A stretch of DNA of 64,000 nt from Xenopus tropicalis (Eukaryota > Chordata > Amphibia > Anura > Pipidae). The notes under the pieces are model-generated. The model worked only from the letters and a program-made list of their open reading frames with translations, did no database searches and was not told the DNA's origin. Made by a program: the position numbers and the translations under genes. Positions 33,314 through 43,830 of the stretch are shown here, in pieces; within the stretch, counting starts at the first letter, position 1, and the number at the start of each line of letters is the position of its first letter. The DNA lies in contig NC_030679.2 in NCBI RefSeq assembly GCF_000004195.4, forward strand, positions 33,965,712 through 34,029,711, read 5' to 3'.

Positions 33314-33771
33314 TTAAAGGAGAAGGAAAGACATGGCATTGTACTGCCAATAGATTCACCACATTAGTGCCACCTAGAATGCTATATTTATTCTGCAGAA
33401 AGCTTTACCATACCCCTATAATCTCCCTTATTCGTTTAATATAGCTGCTGCCATTTTAGTTTGGTCTTCCTAGCTTCCTGCTGCTGCTCTAGCTGTTGGT
33501 AGTTCAGATCACATATTCCTAAGGGAGGGGGGAGTGAATTTGATTAACTCTTATGGGAAAAGGGAGAAAGAGAAGAGAGCTGTGCAGACTCTGGCCCCCG
33601 GAATGAAGGATTTTTCTGAGAGTGGAAGTCTAATACCAAAGAACATGTTTACAAAAAAGGAGACAAGAAATTCTTTTGATAGAGGCAGCTTTTCTGTTCA
33701 TGCTTATGGCTGTATTTACATAGACCTTTCTGATAAAGCTTATTTATTTTTTACCTTTCCTTTTCCTTTAA
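33314..33771. mobile_element. T2-type MITE, 450 bp, inside a hAT target duplication
   Basis: The element 33318-33767 starts AGGAGAAGGAAAGAC and ends CCTTTCCTTTTCCT, with TTAA at 33314-33317 and 33768-33771. Matches the TTAAAGGRR rule and a very common frog repeat. The 80-codon frame at 33534-33776 lies inside it and is rejected. Confidence 0.88.
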
Positions 33772-34080
33772 GTTAACCAGCTTGGTTACAGTAATAATAT
33801 ATCTCCCATCATTAGGCTAAGCTAACGTTATCTGTCCTGGTATGAGTCTGTGGCCTAGGCTCTAGAGACTTTATAATGAATTTGCAACTGTTAACAACCT
33901 ACTCTGTCTAATATTGTAATATTCATATAGACTGTATTGGCTACTCATATTCATATTTTGGTTATATCCAGAATTATTAAGTTTACTAAGTTTTCCTTTA
34001 ATACAAAAGCCATTTTTTATAAAGATATTACCAATAAAGGATAGAAAATACTGAACACAGCTATGTGTTGTATGCCAGTG
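33772..34080. other. Unique AT-rich DNA
   Basis: Nothing recognised. Confidence 0.4.
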
Positions 34081-34520
34081 CTGACCACGGCACCTGAGAA
34101 TTATATGTGACTCCTCCAGTCCGGCTGTTCTGCTGCTATGCGTTAGCTAAATATGCCAGTTGGCTGCTCAGCACTTGTCAAACACAACACTCTGCAATGT
34201 CACAGAAGGCACGAAGGCATAGTGGTGCTAAGCAAAATAGAAATCCTGAAATGATATATAGGAAAGCAGCGTCAGGAAGAATTGTTTATTATCATAATAC
34301 TGCTGTACCTATGGATTAAAGCTAAGGTCAAATTTCAGATGGGGGCTTCAATTGCCCTTTAATCGTATCATGTTAACAAACGATTGCTATAGAGAAATAC
34401 GTTTGTCAGCAAAGGGATCTGACATGATAAAACGATAAAAGCTGCAATGGAAGATGGAGAGGCTCTCACTGTGTATGTTTTGCAGGACAGACAGGATGTT
34501 GCCAGAGGAAATCAAATCTG
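34081..34520. other. Complex unique segment, candidate conserved non-coding element
   Basis: Repeat-free, with paired AACAAACGATTGC / AAAACGATAAAAGC motifs and GCCCTTTAATCGTATC. A 70-codon frame (34107-34319) has no domain. Regulatory role is inference. Confidence 0.22.
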
Positions 34521-35257
34521 TTAGAGGTCAATACTCAAAGTCACGGAGGGGGTGGATAGAGAAGGATTTATTAAGCAAACCAAACAATGTGAGGTTAACC
34601 AGAAGTGATCTTACCTAAGGTTGTAACAGCTTGGAAAAATAAAGACCAGGTATGTAAAATGGGTCAAAAATATAGATGCCACCTGCCAACACTTCTACCA
34701 ATAAATTCATGCTTTTGAGTCCTGAGTTGTGCCTGAGCGCCTGGTTTTAGCATTTATCAATAGAACCAGCAACAAATATCTGATAGAATTAGGTCACTAA
34801 TAATGAACTTAACTATTAAATATTTTAATTTGCAAATATCTAATAAACTATTTAGCTTTTTTACAATGTAAGAGCACAGGCACTGTGCTCCATAAAACAA
34901 AAGTCCCATAAAATAGACTAGGTCAAACACTAGGACAGCCATGCCTAACAAGGCTGTGACAGTATTCATAATACTTCGGCCACCATTTTTTTTAGGAGAT
35001 TGAAAATCACAGGGATTCCTACTTATAAATAGTGGGACTAATTTACAAACATGGGTTCTAAATTGCAAATGCCTATAGCAATAAGTAATCTGTTAGTTGT
35101 GCATGGTCTGCTGCAAGATGGAAAATGAAAAACCTTAATGGATGCTACTGGTAAACACGCTGCTGCAATTTGGCACTTATGTTTGTAACTCCCTATATGC
35201 ATATGAATGTATACATACATACTGTATATATGAATATTTGGATACACAAAGTAAAGT
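34521..35257. other. Unique DNA
   Basis: Nothing recognised. Confidence 0.4.
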
Positions 35258-35701
35258 GCTGTAACTAGTGATGAGCAAATTTTTTTCGCCAGGCATGGAT
35301 TCACAGCGAATTAATGCATTTCGCCATTGGCAAATTGTTTTGTAAAACTTCAGTGAAAATTCGCTGCGGAAATATTTGGCACAAAGAATTTTTTTTTGTT
35401 GCGCTCCAATTGGGCGCAGTCGCATCAAAAAATAGGGCAAGACCGCCTCAAATTGGGCATGGTCGAGTCAGAAAAAGGCACAGTCGCATCAAAATTTGGC
35501 ACGGTCGCATTGAAAAACTGTGGGCGACAAAAAAATAGATGCGGGCAACAAAAAAGACTTGAGCGACAAAAAAGACATGAGCGACAAAAAGAATCGTGCA
35601 ACAAATGAGTTTCCCAAATCTTTCTGAGTTTACCGAATTTTCTTGCCGTTTCGCGAATTTTTCGGCGAAACGGGACAGATTCGCTCATCACTAGCTGTAA
35701 C
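35258..35701. mobile_element. hAT-like MITE, 428 bp, perfect 8-bp duplication
   Basis: The element 35266-35693 has TAGTGATGAGCAAATTTTTT at left and GACAGATTCGCTCATCACTA at right. GCTGTAAC is exactly repeated at 35258-35265 and 35694-35701. The centre holds CpG-bearing tandem modules (GGCACGGTCGCAT, GGGCGACAAAAAA). This copy fixes the boundaries and duplication length for the family. The frames over it on both strands (for example 35314-35538) are by-products. Confidence 0.93.
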
Positions 35702-36596
35702 TGAATGCCCCCTTATAATGCTGGGCTTGGTATCATTACAGCTGCCATGTTGAAAGTACTTTTGAAGCCCATAGAATATTTCAGCACTGAAACAGTTGCA
35801 CTGCCTTGTGGAGTCAAGTAGTGCTTCCCAGAGAGTGCTGGCTCTGATGTGAAGGCTGTGATATAAGTATTTTTTTTTCTTGTCATTAAAAGGGTAACTA
35901 TAATGTGAACAGTATCTGGAACGCCCCACCGCTACTGTATGCTCAGTGTAGTTGTAGCCATAGAGAACAGGCTTGCATCAGTTCCACAGAAACGCGTTTT
36001 TAGCTTTAGTAAGCAGGGCCACAGAGAGAAACACAATACTATCCATTTCTGTGAATAGCTGGAGATGCTGAATGCTAACTATTGGTTATGGGATTATATT
36101 ATTTCTCTCTCACTGTTATACCTCTGGGTATTGATAATATAGGTTTTCATTGATTGAGTACAAAAAAAACCTGAAAGGCTGATTGGCTAATTCCTCAGCA
36201 CACCATGGAAATGTATTCAAATCAAATTGTCAGTCTGTCTGGAGTTTTTTTTTTTTGCTGTATCTGTCTTGTATGCGCAACTTCATGTTTTATCTTAAAA
36301 TATATGCAATAAATTATTACGGGAAAATAAAATATACATATATACAATGCAAAATACTTTTTTTCGGTTGATATCCTATTCATCACCATGGCTTTTTTGA
36401 AAGAAACCGTATTTTACTTTTTTATAGGCTATGTATATATATTTCTACTTTTCATTATAAATGTTCCCCTGTTTCAAGTATGTGTCAGTGAAAGAAAAAG
36501 ATATACTTCATTTGCCTTTTAGATCATTTTATCCTCTACTGCAGTGCTTTAAATTATCCAAATAAAAAAAAACCCCACTGAGACAAAGTACAAACA
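35702..36596. other. Unique AT-rich DNA
   Basis: Nothing recognised. Confidence 0.4.
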
Positions 36597-36619
36597 GTGT
36601 GTGTGTGTGTGTATATATT

Positions 36620-36653
<34 letters not shown>
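36597..36653. repeat. Palindromic (GT)n-(TA)n-(AC)n microsatellite
   Basis: GTGTGTGTGTGTGT, then a TA run, then ACACACACACACA. The tract is its own inverse complement and can fold back. Confidence 0.97.
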
Positions 36654-37588
36654 AGTTTAAACACAGCAGGTAAATAAGACAGATAAAGTTGCAAGCAATT
36701 CAAATTGCAAGTAATTCCATAATAATAGTTGCATACACATACAGTACTTTACAATATAAAAAGGTACTGGTAACCAGAAGTTTTTCCCCCTAGACTCCAA
36801 TGGATGCAAAAAAAAACAACTCACAGTGGAATTTAAAAAAAATGTGGTGGAAAAAACGCCCATTTATTTCAATGCATTTCGGGAATTGTCGCTGTTTTAC
36901 AGTTTTTCCAGTGACTAGATAGGAGGCATGTGTTACATCATCATCTGATTCTAGTTTCAAAATAACCCATAAATGCATTATTCATGCCTAAAATAATATC
37001 ATCTAGCGCTATTTTACTATTATGACATATCTGGCCAGTTTGGGCTCCAGTGTCTCCCATGCACCGTCAAACTAAATACCCTGTAGCCTGTATGCAAAGC
37101 TTTCCATTGGTTTCCATTATATAGATCTACATACAGTAAATCACTAACCCTATTAGTAAAAAAAAATGGAAAAGAGACATATCCGGTAGTTTCACAGATG
37201 ACTGGGTCCATTGGCTTTCATCTAGGAGCGAGAGGTATGGAATAGCTATGAAACAGTGAGATACAATCAGAGGTTTCACTAAATACAGGGAAGTAACTTT
37301 TCATGCATTACAGCACCTAATTCATAATGATACCAGTCTCTGGCAATAGTATGCTATAATGAATAAAAATGTGGTCTCATATTAGTATCCACCATTAAGT
37401 CACATTTGGAATAAGTAAAGCTAATGGAGAAAAGGGCTAATCATCATTTAAGGTTTTCAGTGCCTAACTATGCTATCTCTCAATAATAAGTATCAGTAGG
37501 TCACTATTGCTAAATACTGCAGCTTATTCATCTTTCTCACTTACTTAGTCTTATTTAACCTACGTGAACTGGATTACAACCATGTTAC
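36654..37588. other. Mostly unique DNA
   Basis: The block 36780-36915 (GACTCCAATGGATGCAAAA) may be a very old hAT-like MITE core, too weak to call. Confidence 0.35.
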
Positions 37589-37589
37589 A

Positions 37590-37626
<37 letters not shown>

Positions 37627-37647
37627 CTCTGTCTAATCTATCTATCA
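37589..37647. repeat. (ATCT)n microsatellite
   Basis: About ten ATCT units followed by degenerate CTCTGTCTAATCTATCTATC. Confidence 0.97.
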
Positions 37648-37680
37648 ACAACATGTAGAAGAAATATAAATTATGTTATC

Positions 37681-37978
37681 CAGACCTGGGGTTTTCTGGT
37701 TAAGGGGTCTTTCTGCAATTTGGAACTCCATACCCTACTAGTCTACTAGAAAAATATTGAACCATTAAATAAACCCAGTAGGACTGTTTTGCTTCCAATA
37801 AGGGGTAATTATATCTTAGTTGGGATAAAGTACAAGGTACTGTTTTGTTATTACAGAGAAAAAGGAATTATTTTCAAAAATGAGAATACATTGCTTAAAA
37901 TAGAGTCTGTCAGAGAAGGTAATCCCATATTTGGGGTTTCTAGAGAACTGGTTTTCAGATAACATATGCTATACCTGT
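37681..37978. mobile_element. TA-type MITE (CAGGTATGGG family), old
   Basis: TTAAGGGGTCTTTCTGCAAT, ATATCTTAGTTGGGATAAAG, ACAAGGTACTGTTTTGTTAT and the end ATACCTGTAG follow the family order of 51696-52023. The left terminus is diverged. Confidence 0.8.
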
Positions 37979-38141
37979 AGTATAAGATGTAACCATGTTC
38001 AATGTTTTTGCATTTGTTTTATTGGTAGATGTAGTATGACTTACCTTTTGGTTTTAAGTATTCTACCCCCTGTAAATAACTAGTTATATAATTCTTGAAG
38101 TAACAAATTGCAAGTAAGAGCTTTACCCCTTCAGTAGGCAG

Positions 38142-38797
38142 TAAGGAAATGCACTTCTGATTCTGTCATAATTTTTATGGAATAGTTTTTATTAGTATAT
38201 TGCACTGTTCACACTGCAAATATTTCATTCTACCATTTAAAATGTTATTCTTGAACCAACAAATGTATTTTTTTAGCTGTAATATTGAAGTGTAGGCGCC
38301 ATTTGCCTAATTCTGAGCTTTCAGAAGGAGCCAGCACTACACATTAGAACTGCTTTCAGATAAGCTATTGTTTCTCCTTCTCCATTAAGCTGGAGGAGTG
38401 ATGAGCCAGACTTGGATTTATATTATTGAGTGCTATTCCGATCTACCACTAGGTGGGGCATGGGAGCATTTTTAGCAATACAGGTGTCAGGGATCTGCTA
38501 TCTTGTAACCTGCCCATTCTTCTGCTGATCAGCTGCTGGGGGTGGGGGGGGGTGATATCACTCCACTTTGCAGCGCAGCAGTAAAGAGAGACACTGAAAT
38601 TTATCAGAGCTCAAGATACATGGCTGAGGGCACCAGGAACACTAAGAACGTCTACCCCCATGACAAAATTCCAAATTAATTGTTTAAAAAATCTATTTGC
38701 TCTTTTGAAATACATTTCAATGCAAGATTTTGTAGAATTATTAACTGATGCATTTTGGGGGGGAAAAACATGTATTCCCATAACAGACACCCCTTAA
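38142..38797. mobile_element. T2-type MITE, longer relative of 62298
   Basis: It shares long identical stretches with 62298-62779, including CTTTCAGAAGGAGCCAGC and TACACATTAGAACTGCTTTC. The right end ATAACAGACACCCC is followed by TTAA (38794-38797). The left TTAA is lost. About 170 bp longer than the other copy because of extra central sequence. Confidence 0.75.
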
Positions 38798-39020
38798 GAA
38801 GTCCTAAGCAATTTGCTGAGTAGTGACCAATGGTCACGATATTTGAATCTGTCATAACTAAACCCTTGCACTGATTTTACAGGAATTAGAATAGGTAATA
38901 GCTAGGCAATGCACATTTTCTTTCTAAAATGTAAAACATTTATTTCACTCGCTGTATGCCTAAAATAGAGGGATGTATAATTTAAAACAGAAAAATGGTT
39001 AACGGTTATGGAACTAATGC

Positions 39021-39715
39021 CATATGATTAGTGATGAGCGAATCTGTCAGTGAAAAATCCACGAAAGGTGTTTGTCGCGTGAATGTTTTTGGCGCACACG
39101 TCTTTTTATGTCATGTGTATATTTTTTTGGGCTCTACTGCGCCTATTTTTGACGCAACTATGCTTATTTTGACGCACCCATTTTGTGTACCAACAACTTT
39201 TTTTGATGCGCAATGCATTTTTTTGTGGCAAATTTTCACTGAAGTTTCACAAAACAATTCACCAATGGCAAAATATGGAAATTAGCTGTGAATCAATGCC
39301 TGGCGAATCCATTCGCTTATCACTAGTGATGAGTGAATCTGTCCCATTTTGCTTTGCCTTAAAATTCATGGAACGCATTTGTCGCCCATTTTTTTTGTCG
39401 CTTGCGTCTTTTTTGTCTCCCGTGTCTATTTTTTGTTGCCCACGGCTAATTTTTGTTGGCCCTCACTTCTGTTGACGCGGCCGAGCCTTTTTTTGACGAG
39501 ACTGCGCCCTTTTGTGACGCGCAACAAATTTTTCCATGGCGAAATTTCACAGAAGTTTTGCGAAACACTTTGCCAATGGTGAAATGCGGAAATTCGCAAC
39601 AAATTTTTCCATGGCGAATTTTCACAGAAGTTTTGCAAAATACTTTGCCAATGGTGAAATGCGGAAATTCGCTGCGAATCCTGGCGAAAAAAATTCGCTC
39701 ATCACTACCTATGAT
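39021..39715. mobile_element. Head-to-tail hAT-like composite, one shared duplication
   Basis: Unit 1 is 39029-39325 and unit 2 is 39324-39707. They meet at CACTAGTGATGAG and share the TA. Only the outer ends carry an 8-bp duplication: CATATGAT (39021-39028) and CCTATGAT (39708-39715), 7 of 8 matching. Both units face the same way, starting TGATGAGYGAATCTGTC. Several unrelated open frames cover it and are rejected. Confidence 0.88.
39521..39670. repeat. 75-bp tandem duplication inside hAT-like unit 2
   Basis: Units 39521-39595 and 39596-39670 both start GCAACAAATTTTTCCATGGC and end GTGAAATGCGGAAATTC, differing at a few bases. Confidence 0.95.
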
Positions 39716-39879
39716 ACCTAAGGAAAACTTGATGGCCAGGATGGGATAAGAAAATAATGTTTCAACAACCTGACTGTAGATTTAACAAGGACAAAAGCAC
39801 TTTTAGGTCAGGTGTTTTTTACATTCTTTGCCAAAGTCCTTTATTTTGCCTGTAATAAATCAAAAATGAACCATTGCTT

Positions 39880-40250
39880 CCAGATAGTAAAGTGTTCATT
39901 TTACATTAGGCTTAAACGTCCTCCTCCTCTAGCAATTGTGCTGCAGAATAACAAGTTGGAATAAAATGAAAATGAAATTTCAGTTTCACTGTTCTGCACA
40001 GTTTAGTGCAATAAATGACAAATACTACATTTCTCCTACCTGTTGTGCTCATGGGTGCATATTACCCGAAGCAAAATACCTCTGTTTGTATAAGTACAAC
40101 TTTAGATTCTATTTGTGTTTGCAGCTTGAACAGCTACTCCATAATTAATGTCCTTTTAGCAGTCATTCATTGTGCAGCCTCTAATTGTAGACGCAGGCTA
40201 ATTAACACAAAGAAATGCACATCATACTATCATTAGGAGAACCGGTTCTA
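39880..40250. other. Complex unique segment, candidate conserved non-coding element
   Basis: Repeat-free and includes CCATAATTAATGTCC, CTCTAATTGTAGACGCAGG and CTAATTAACACAAAG, several homeodomain-like TAATT cores. Two overlapping short frames lack domains. Regulatory role is inference. Confidence 0.27.
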
Positions 40251-40616
40251 CATGCATCTAAAACATTTATCATTAAAGGAGATGGCAATGGTAATGGCAG
40301 TCCATTAAGGTAAAAAATCTTCTGACGTTAAAAAAACGCTGATACCTTTAAAATTGCAGAGCTCTCTTTCACTCATCAATAATTTGTTGCAGCAAGTGAA
40401 ACACTTTTCTGAATTGACTTTTTAACTTGTATTTTGTTGATTTTAATGCAATGCTCATCAGCGAGTGTTCTCATTTCTCAACCCCACCATTGAGCTCTAA
40501 CACTCCAAAATTATTTGTATTTAAACATTTCTCCCCAACTGTATTTTTCCAACACTTTGAAACTGTTGCAGTTTGGGTAACAATGATTCAGTTATTTTAT
40601 CATCTGGGTAAGAAAC
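40251..40616. other. Unique DNA
   Basis: Nothing recognised. Confidence 0.4.
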
Positions 40617-40879
40617 TTAGGGGCACATTTACTAAACAATTAAGAGATAAAGTCGGATTTTTACTTCTAGATCATTTCGAGATTTACAAGTGGGGTTTCA
40701 CCAGAAATCAATTTTTTCGTTATTATTCCCAGAAAAGTTGAAGTTTTCCGAGAATAACTCCCACAATTCGTGATTTATTAATGTTTACTTAACTTTTTTG
40801 TAAAATAAAAATTCAGCAGGTTTGATCTGTTGAGTACCATTGAGTCCTATGGAGGCTTTGAATAGTAGAGGAATAGAAC

Positions 40880-41201
40880 GGTCAGTGCAGTGCCGGATTT
40901 GTCCTTCCGGCGCCCCTAGGCCACCCCCGTTGGTCGCCCCTAAGCCACCCCCCCGTGTGCGCATGCGTGAATGCGGAACCACCGCCCCCGTGTGCACATG
41001 CGCGAACTCTGAACCACCCCCGGCACGCATGCGCAAGCATTTAAAGTCCGATACGGAGCAGTGGGGAGAGGTCCCCATTGCTCCATAAGGGAGCCAAACT
41101 TACACATTTTATTGCAGCGGGGCGGCATGCCGCCCCTAAATTGTTGCTGCCCTAGGCCCGGGCCTTTGTGGCCTCGCCACAAATCCAGGCCTGGGTCAGT
41201 G
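40880..41201. mobile_element. hAT-like element, 306 bp, perfect 8-bp duplication
   Basis: The element 40888-41193 starts CAGTGCCGGATTTGTCC and ends CACAAATCCAGGCCTG. GGTCAGTG is exactly repeated (40880-40887, 41194-41201). GC-rich interior with repeated GCGCATGCGTGAATG-like modules. The frames across it on both strands are not genes. Confidence 0.92.
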
Positions 41202-41411
41202 ACACCCTGTCCTTGACACATTTTCAAGGACAAGTTAATCCCCTCATTGTTTTTAGTTTCACCCAGCTTCAAGGGGAACTTAATCCCCTCATTGATTTTA
41301 GTTTCACCCAGTTTCAGTGAAAAATTAACATATTGTTTTCCAAGAAAGTGTGCCAATGCTCCTAAAATGGATTTTTGTGTGTTTTAACAATGCAACTCGA
41401 AAAATGTGGGA

Positions 41412-41708
41412 TTTATGAACAGTGATGAGCAAATTTTTTCGCCAGGCATGGATTTGCAGCGAATTTACGCATTTCGCCTTAGGCAAATTGTTTTGAGAAA
41501 CTTCCATGAAAATTTGTCGCGCCGACAAAAAAGATGCGGGCGACAAAAAAAAAATAGATGCAGATGACAAAAAAGACTCTGGCGACAAAAAAGACGTAGG
41601 CAAAAAAAAAAAAAATCACACAACAATTTTTCTCTGTTACACAAATTTTCTTTCGGGAATTTTATGGTAAAGTGAAACGGGACAGACTTGCTCATAACTA
41701 TTTACGAA
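41412..41708. mobile_element. hAT-like MITE, 281 bp, nested
   Basis: The element 41420-41700 starts AGTGATGAGCAAATTTTTTC (one base in) and ends GACAGACTTGCTCATAACTA. TTTATGAA (41412-41419) and TTTACGAA (41701-41708) match at 7 of 8. Confidence 0.87.
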
Positions 41709-41847
41709 TGTAAACTCGAGATTTTTGTATGAACGGTTCAAGCATTATCGTGGCATTTTGATCGATTTCAATTCGAATTTATACCATGTCGATTTTCTAT
41801 GACTTTTAATTCCAGACAAAAACATTTTTTAGTAAATGTGCCCCTTA

Positions 41848-42480
41848 GTATTGATGATACATTTATTTTTACAGCAGAACCAAAAATAATTATTATTGAA
41901 ATTATGTAATATGAAATACTAATGATTTCATATTATATTGCCTACTTTTCTTTATATGGGGCCACTTATTGTGCTTATATCCTGCTCCCTTTTGCCTAAA
42001 CTTGGCCAGTGGACTGGGGGGAGGGATTTTTGGTTGAATAATGTAAATTGAAATGGCTGGACAGCATATTGGTCTGAGTTATGTTAATCTTTTCTTATGA
42101 AGTTTTTAATAAAAAAAACAAAACATAATATACTTTAAACAAATCCTATACTTTTACTCCATGTCTACATACATGTCCATGTCTATAACATGTACCTGGC
42201 ACATATGGGCAACACCAGTGAATGCTTACACTTATGCTCAGTAGGATGAAGTAATAAACTTATTTCTTTTAGTCTTTATTAAATCTATTCATCTTTGCTG
42301 GCACTAATACAATTGTGTTGCCAGGTCATATTTTTAAATTAATATTAGATTGTATTGCCTATTTAGTCAAACAGCAAAGTTAAAGGCAATGGTGAAATAT
42401 TAAAATGTTAAACTTGCGTCTACAAAACTAAAAAAATAAAACAACAACAAAAAGAAGCCATATGACACAAAAGAGGTGTC
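41848..42480. other. Unique AT-rich DNA
   Basis: Nothing recognised. Confidence 0.4.
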
Positions 42481-42740
42481 TCAAAGAGAGCTTAATAAAT
42501 CACATAACTTGACAATGACAACAAAAATATCAATATATTGGCTTGTTGTCAAAACCCCAGTATCCCCAGTAGGTCGTGTGTTCCATCTTTTTATTGCCTG
42601 TGTGTCGGCCTCTTTCATACTTGCATTTAATCTATAAATACAGACGTGGAGCAGGGTCAGAATCATAACCCACTGCTGCCTCTGTACATTTACTGGGTGC
42701 TTTTATAGCCGTCAGACTTTCTAAAAGATGTTTTGAATGT
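42481..42740. other. Complex unique segment, candidate conserved non-coding element
   Basis: Repeat-free, balanced composition (GTAGGTCGTGTGTTCC, GCCTGTGTGTCGGCCTC). A 61-codon minus-strand frame has no domain. Function is inference. Confidence 0.2.
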
Positions 42741-42958
42741 TTCTAAAGGAATTCCTTGAAGAGTCAAGTGCAACCACATATAGTATATTAGAGAGTGTAT
42801 AGACACAGCAAATGTCATACTTGTTTTATACATACCCACAGTCTTCACCAAAAATTCCAACCAGGTAAAAAGAAGATGTAAAGACTCCCTTCTTTATATG
42901 TTATGCCCATGTGCCCATAACCTTCAGCAATGTAAGCGTAGCTAGCTATAGAGAAGAT

Positions 42959-43367
42959 GTAGGCACTAGTAATGAGCAAATTTTTTCACCAGGCATGGAT
43001 TCGCGTTTTGAATTCCCGCATTATGTGAAAATGCTCCACGGAAAAATTTGTCACCCGTAAAAACATTTAGTTGCACGTCAAATTGGATGCGGTCATGTAA
43101 AAAAGGGCACGGTCACGTCAAAAGGGGTGCGGTCACATCAAAAAAGGCAGGGTCGTGTAAAAAAAGGATGTGGTTGCGTCAAAAAAGCACGGGCGAAAAC
43201 AAAAAAAAAATGTGGCCGACAAACAAGACTTGGGCAACCAAGAAAAATTGTGCCACAAATGTGTTTCGCAAATTTTTCGAAGTTTGCGAAACACAATTGT
43301 TGCACAATTTTTTTTTTGACGCCCGAGTCTTGTTGTTCGGGACAGATTTGCTCATCCATGGAGGCAC
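42959..43367. mobile_element. hAT-like MITE, 393 bp
   Basis: The element 42967-43359 starts TAGTAATGAGCAAATTTTTT and ends GGGACAGATTTGCTCATCCA. The 8-bp flanks GTAGGCAC and GGAGGCAC match at 7 of 8. The centre has repeated GGGCACGGTCACGTCAAAAG-like modules. Confidence 0.87.
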
Positions 43368-43413
43368 AAACTAGACTTAGAGCAAAAAAAGGCATGACAT
43401 TTAAAACTAAAAT

Positions 43414-43605
43414 GTATTTACTAGTGATGGGTGAAAACATTCGCCAGGCATGGATTTGCGGTGAATTTCCGCATTTTCGCATTGGCTAAATGGGTGTCAC
43501 AATTTGCTGCGCGTCAAAAAAGAATTGTCATGAGCGTCAAAAGATTGTTTGAAATTTGCTTTTTTTGGGCGAAACAGGACAGATTCACTCATCACTAGTA
43601 TTCAC
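43414..43605. mobile_element. hAT-like MITE, 176 bp
   Basis: The element 43422-43597 starts TAGTGATGGGTGAAAACATT and ends GACAGATTCACTCATCACTA. GTATTTAC and GTATTCAC flank it (7 of 8). It is a short internally deleted form, 62 bp from the previous copy. Confidence 0.88.
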
Positions 43606-43830
43606 AAAGATATAATATAGGATTACTGGTCAAATATTTTTTCACATAACATCAACATATATATCAAAAAACTAATAAAAGATAATAATTTCTACAAGCC
43701 ACCTGTGTCCATTCATTGGCTAGTTGAGATGCTAGGGTGTTTTTATTGTAATTATTTTTATCTTTATGTTTTATCTAAACAAGTAATGGATCCCTTATCC
43801 AGAAACACGTTATCCAGAAAGCTCTAAATT

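Larger units (their letters stand above)
40617..41847. mobile_element. Harbinger-like MITE host carrying two hAT-like guests
   Basis: The host spans 40620-41844, starts GGGGCACATTTACTAAAC and ends TTTAGTAAATGTGCCCC. TTA occurs at 40617-40619 and 41845-41847. The guests are 40888-41193 and 41420-41700. Without the guests and one copy of each duplication the host is about 620 bp. A 45-bp tandem pair (TTAATCCCCTCATTG at 41235 and 41280) lies between the guests. Confidence 0.87.

Noticed and set aside
33534..33776. 80-codon plus-strand frame
   Set aside because: Lies inside a T2-type MITE.
40940..41356. 138-codon minus-strand open frame
   Set aside because: Covers a GC-rich hAT-like guest and its host. 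Overlapping frames exist on the other strand.
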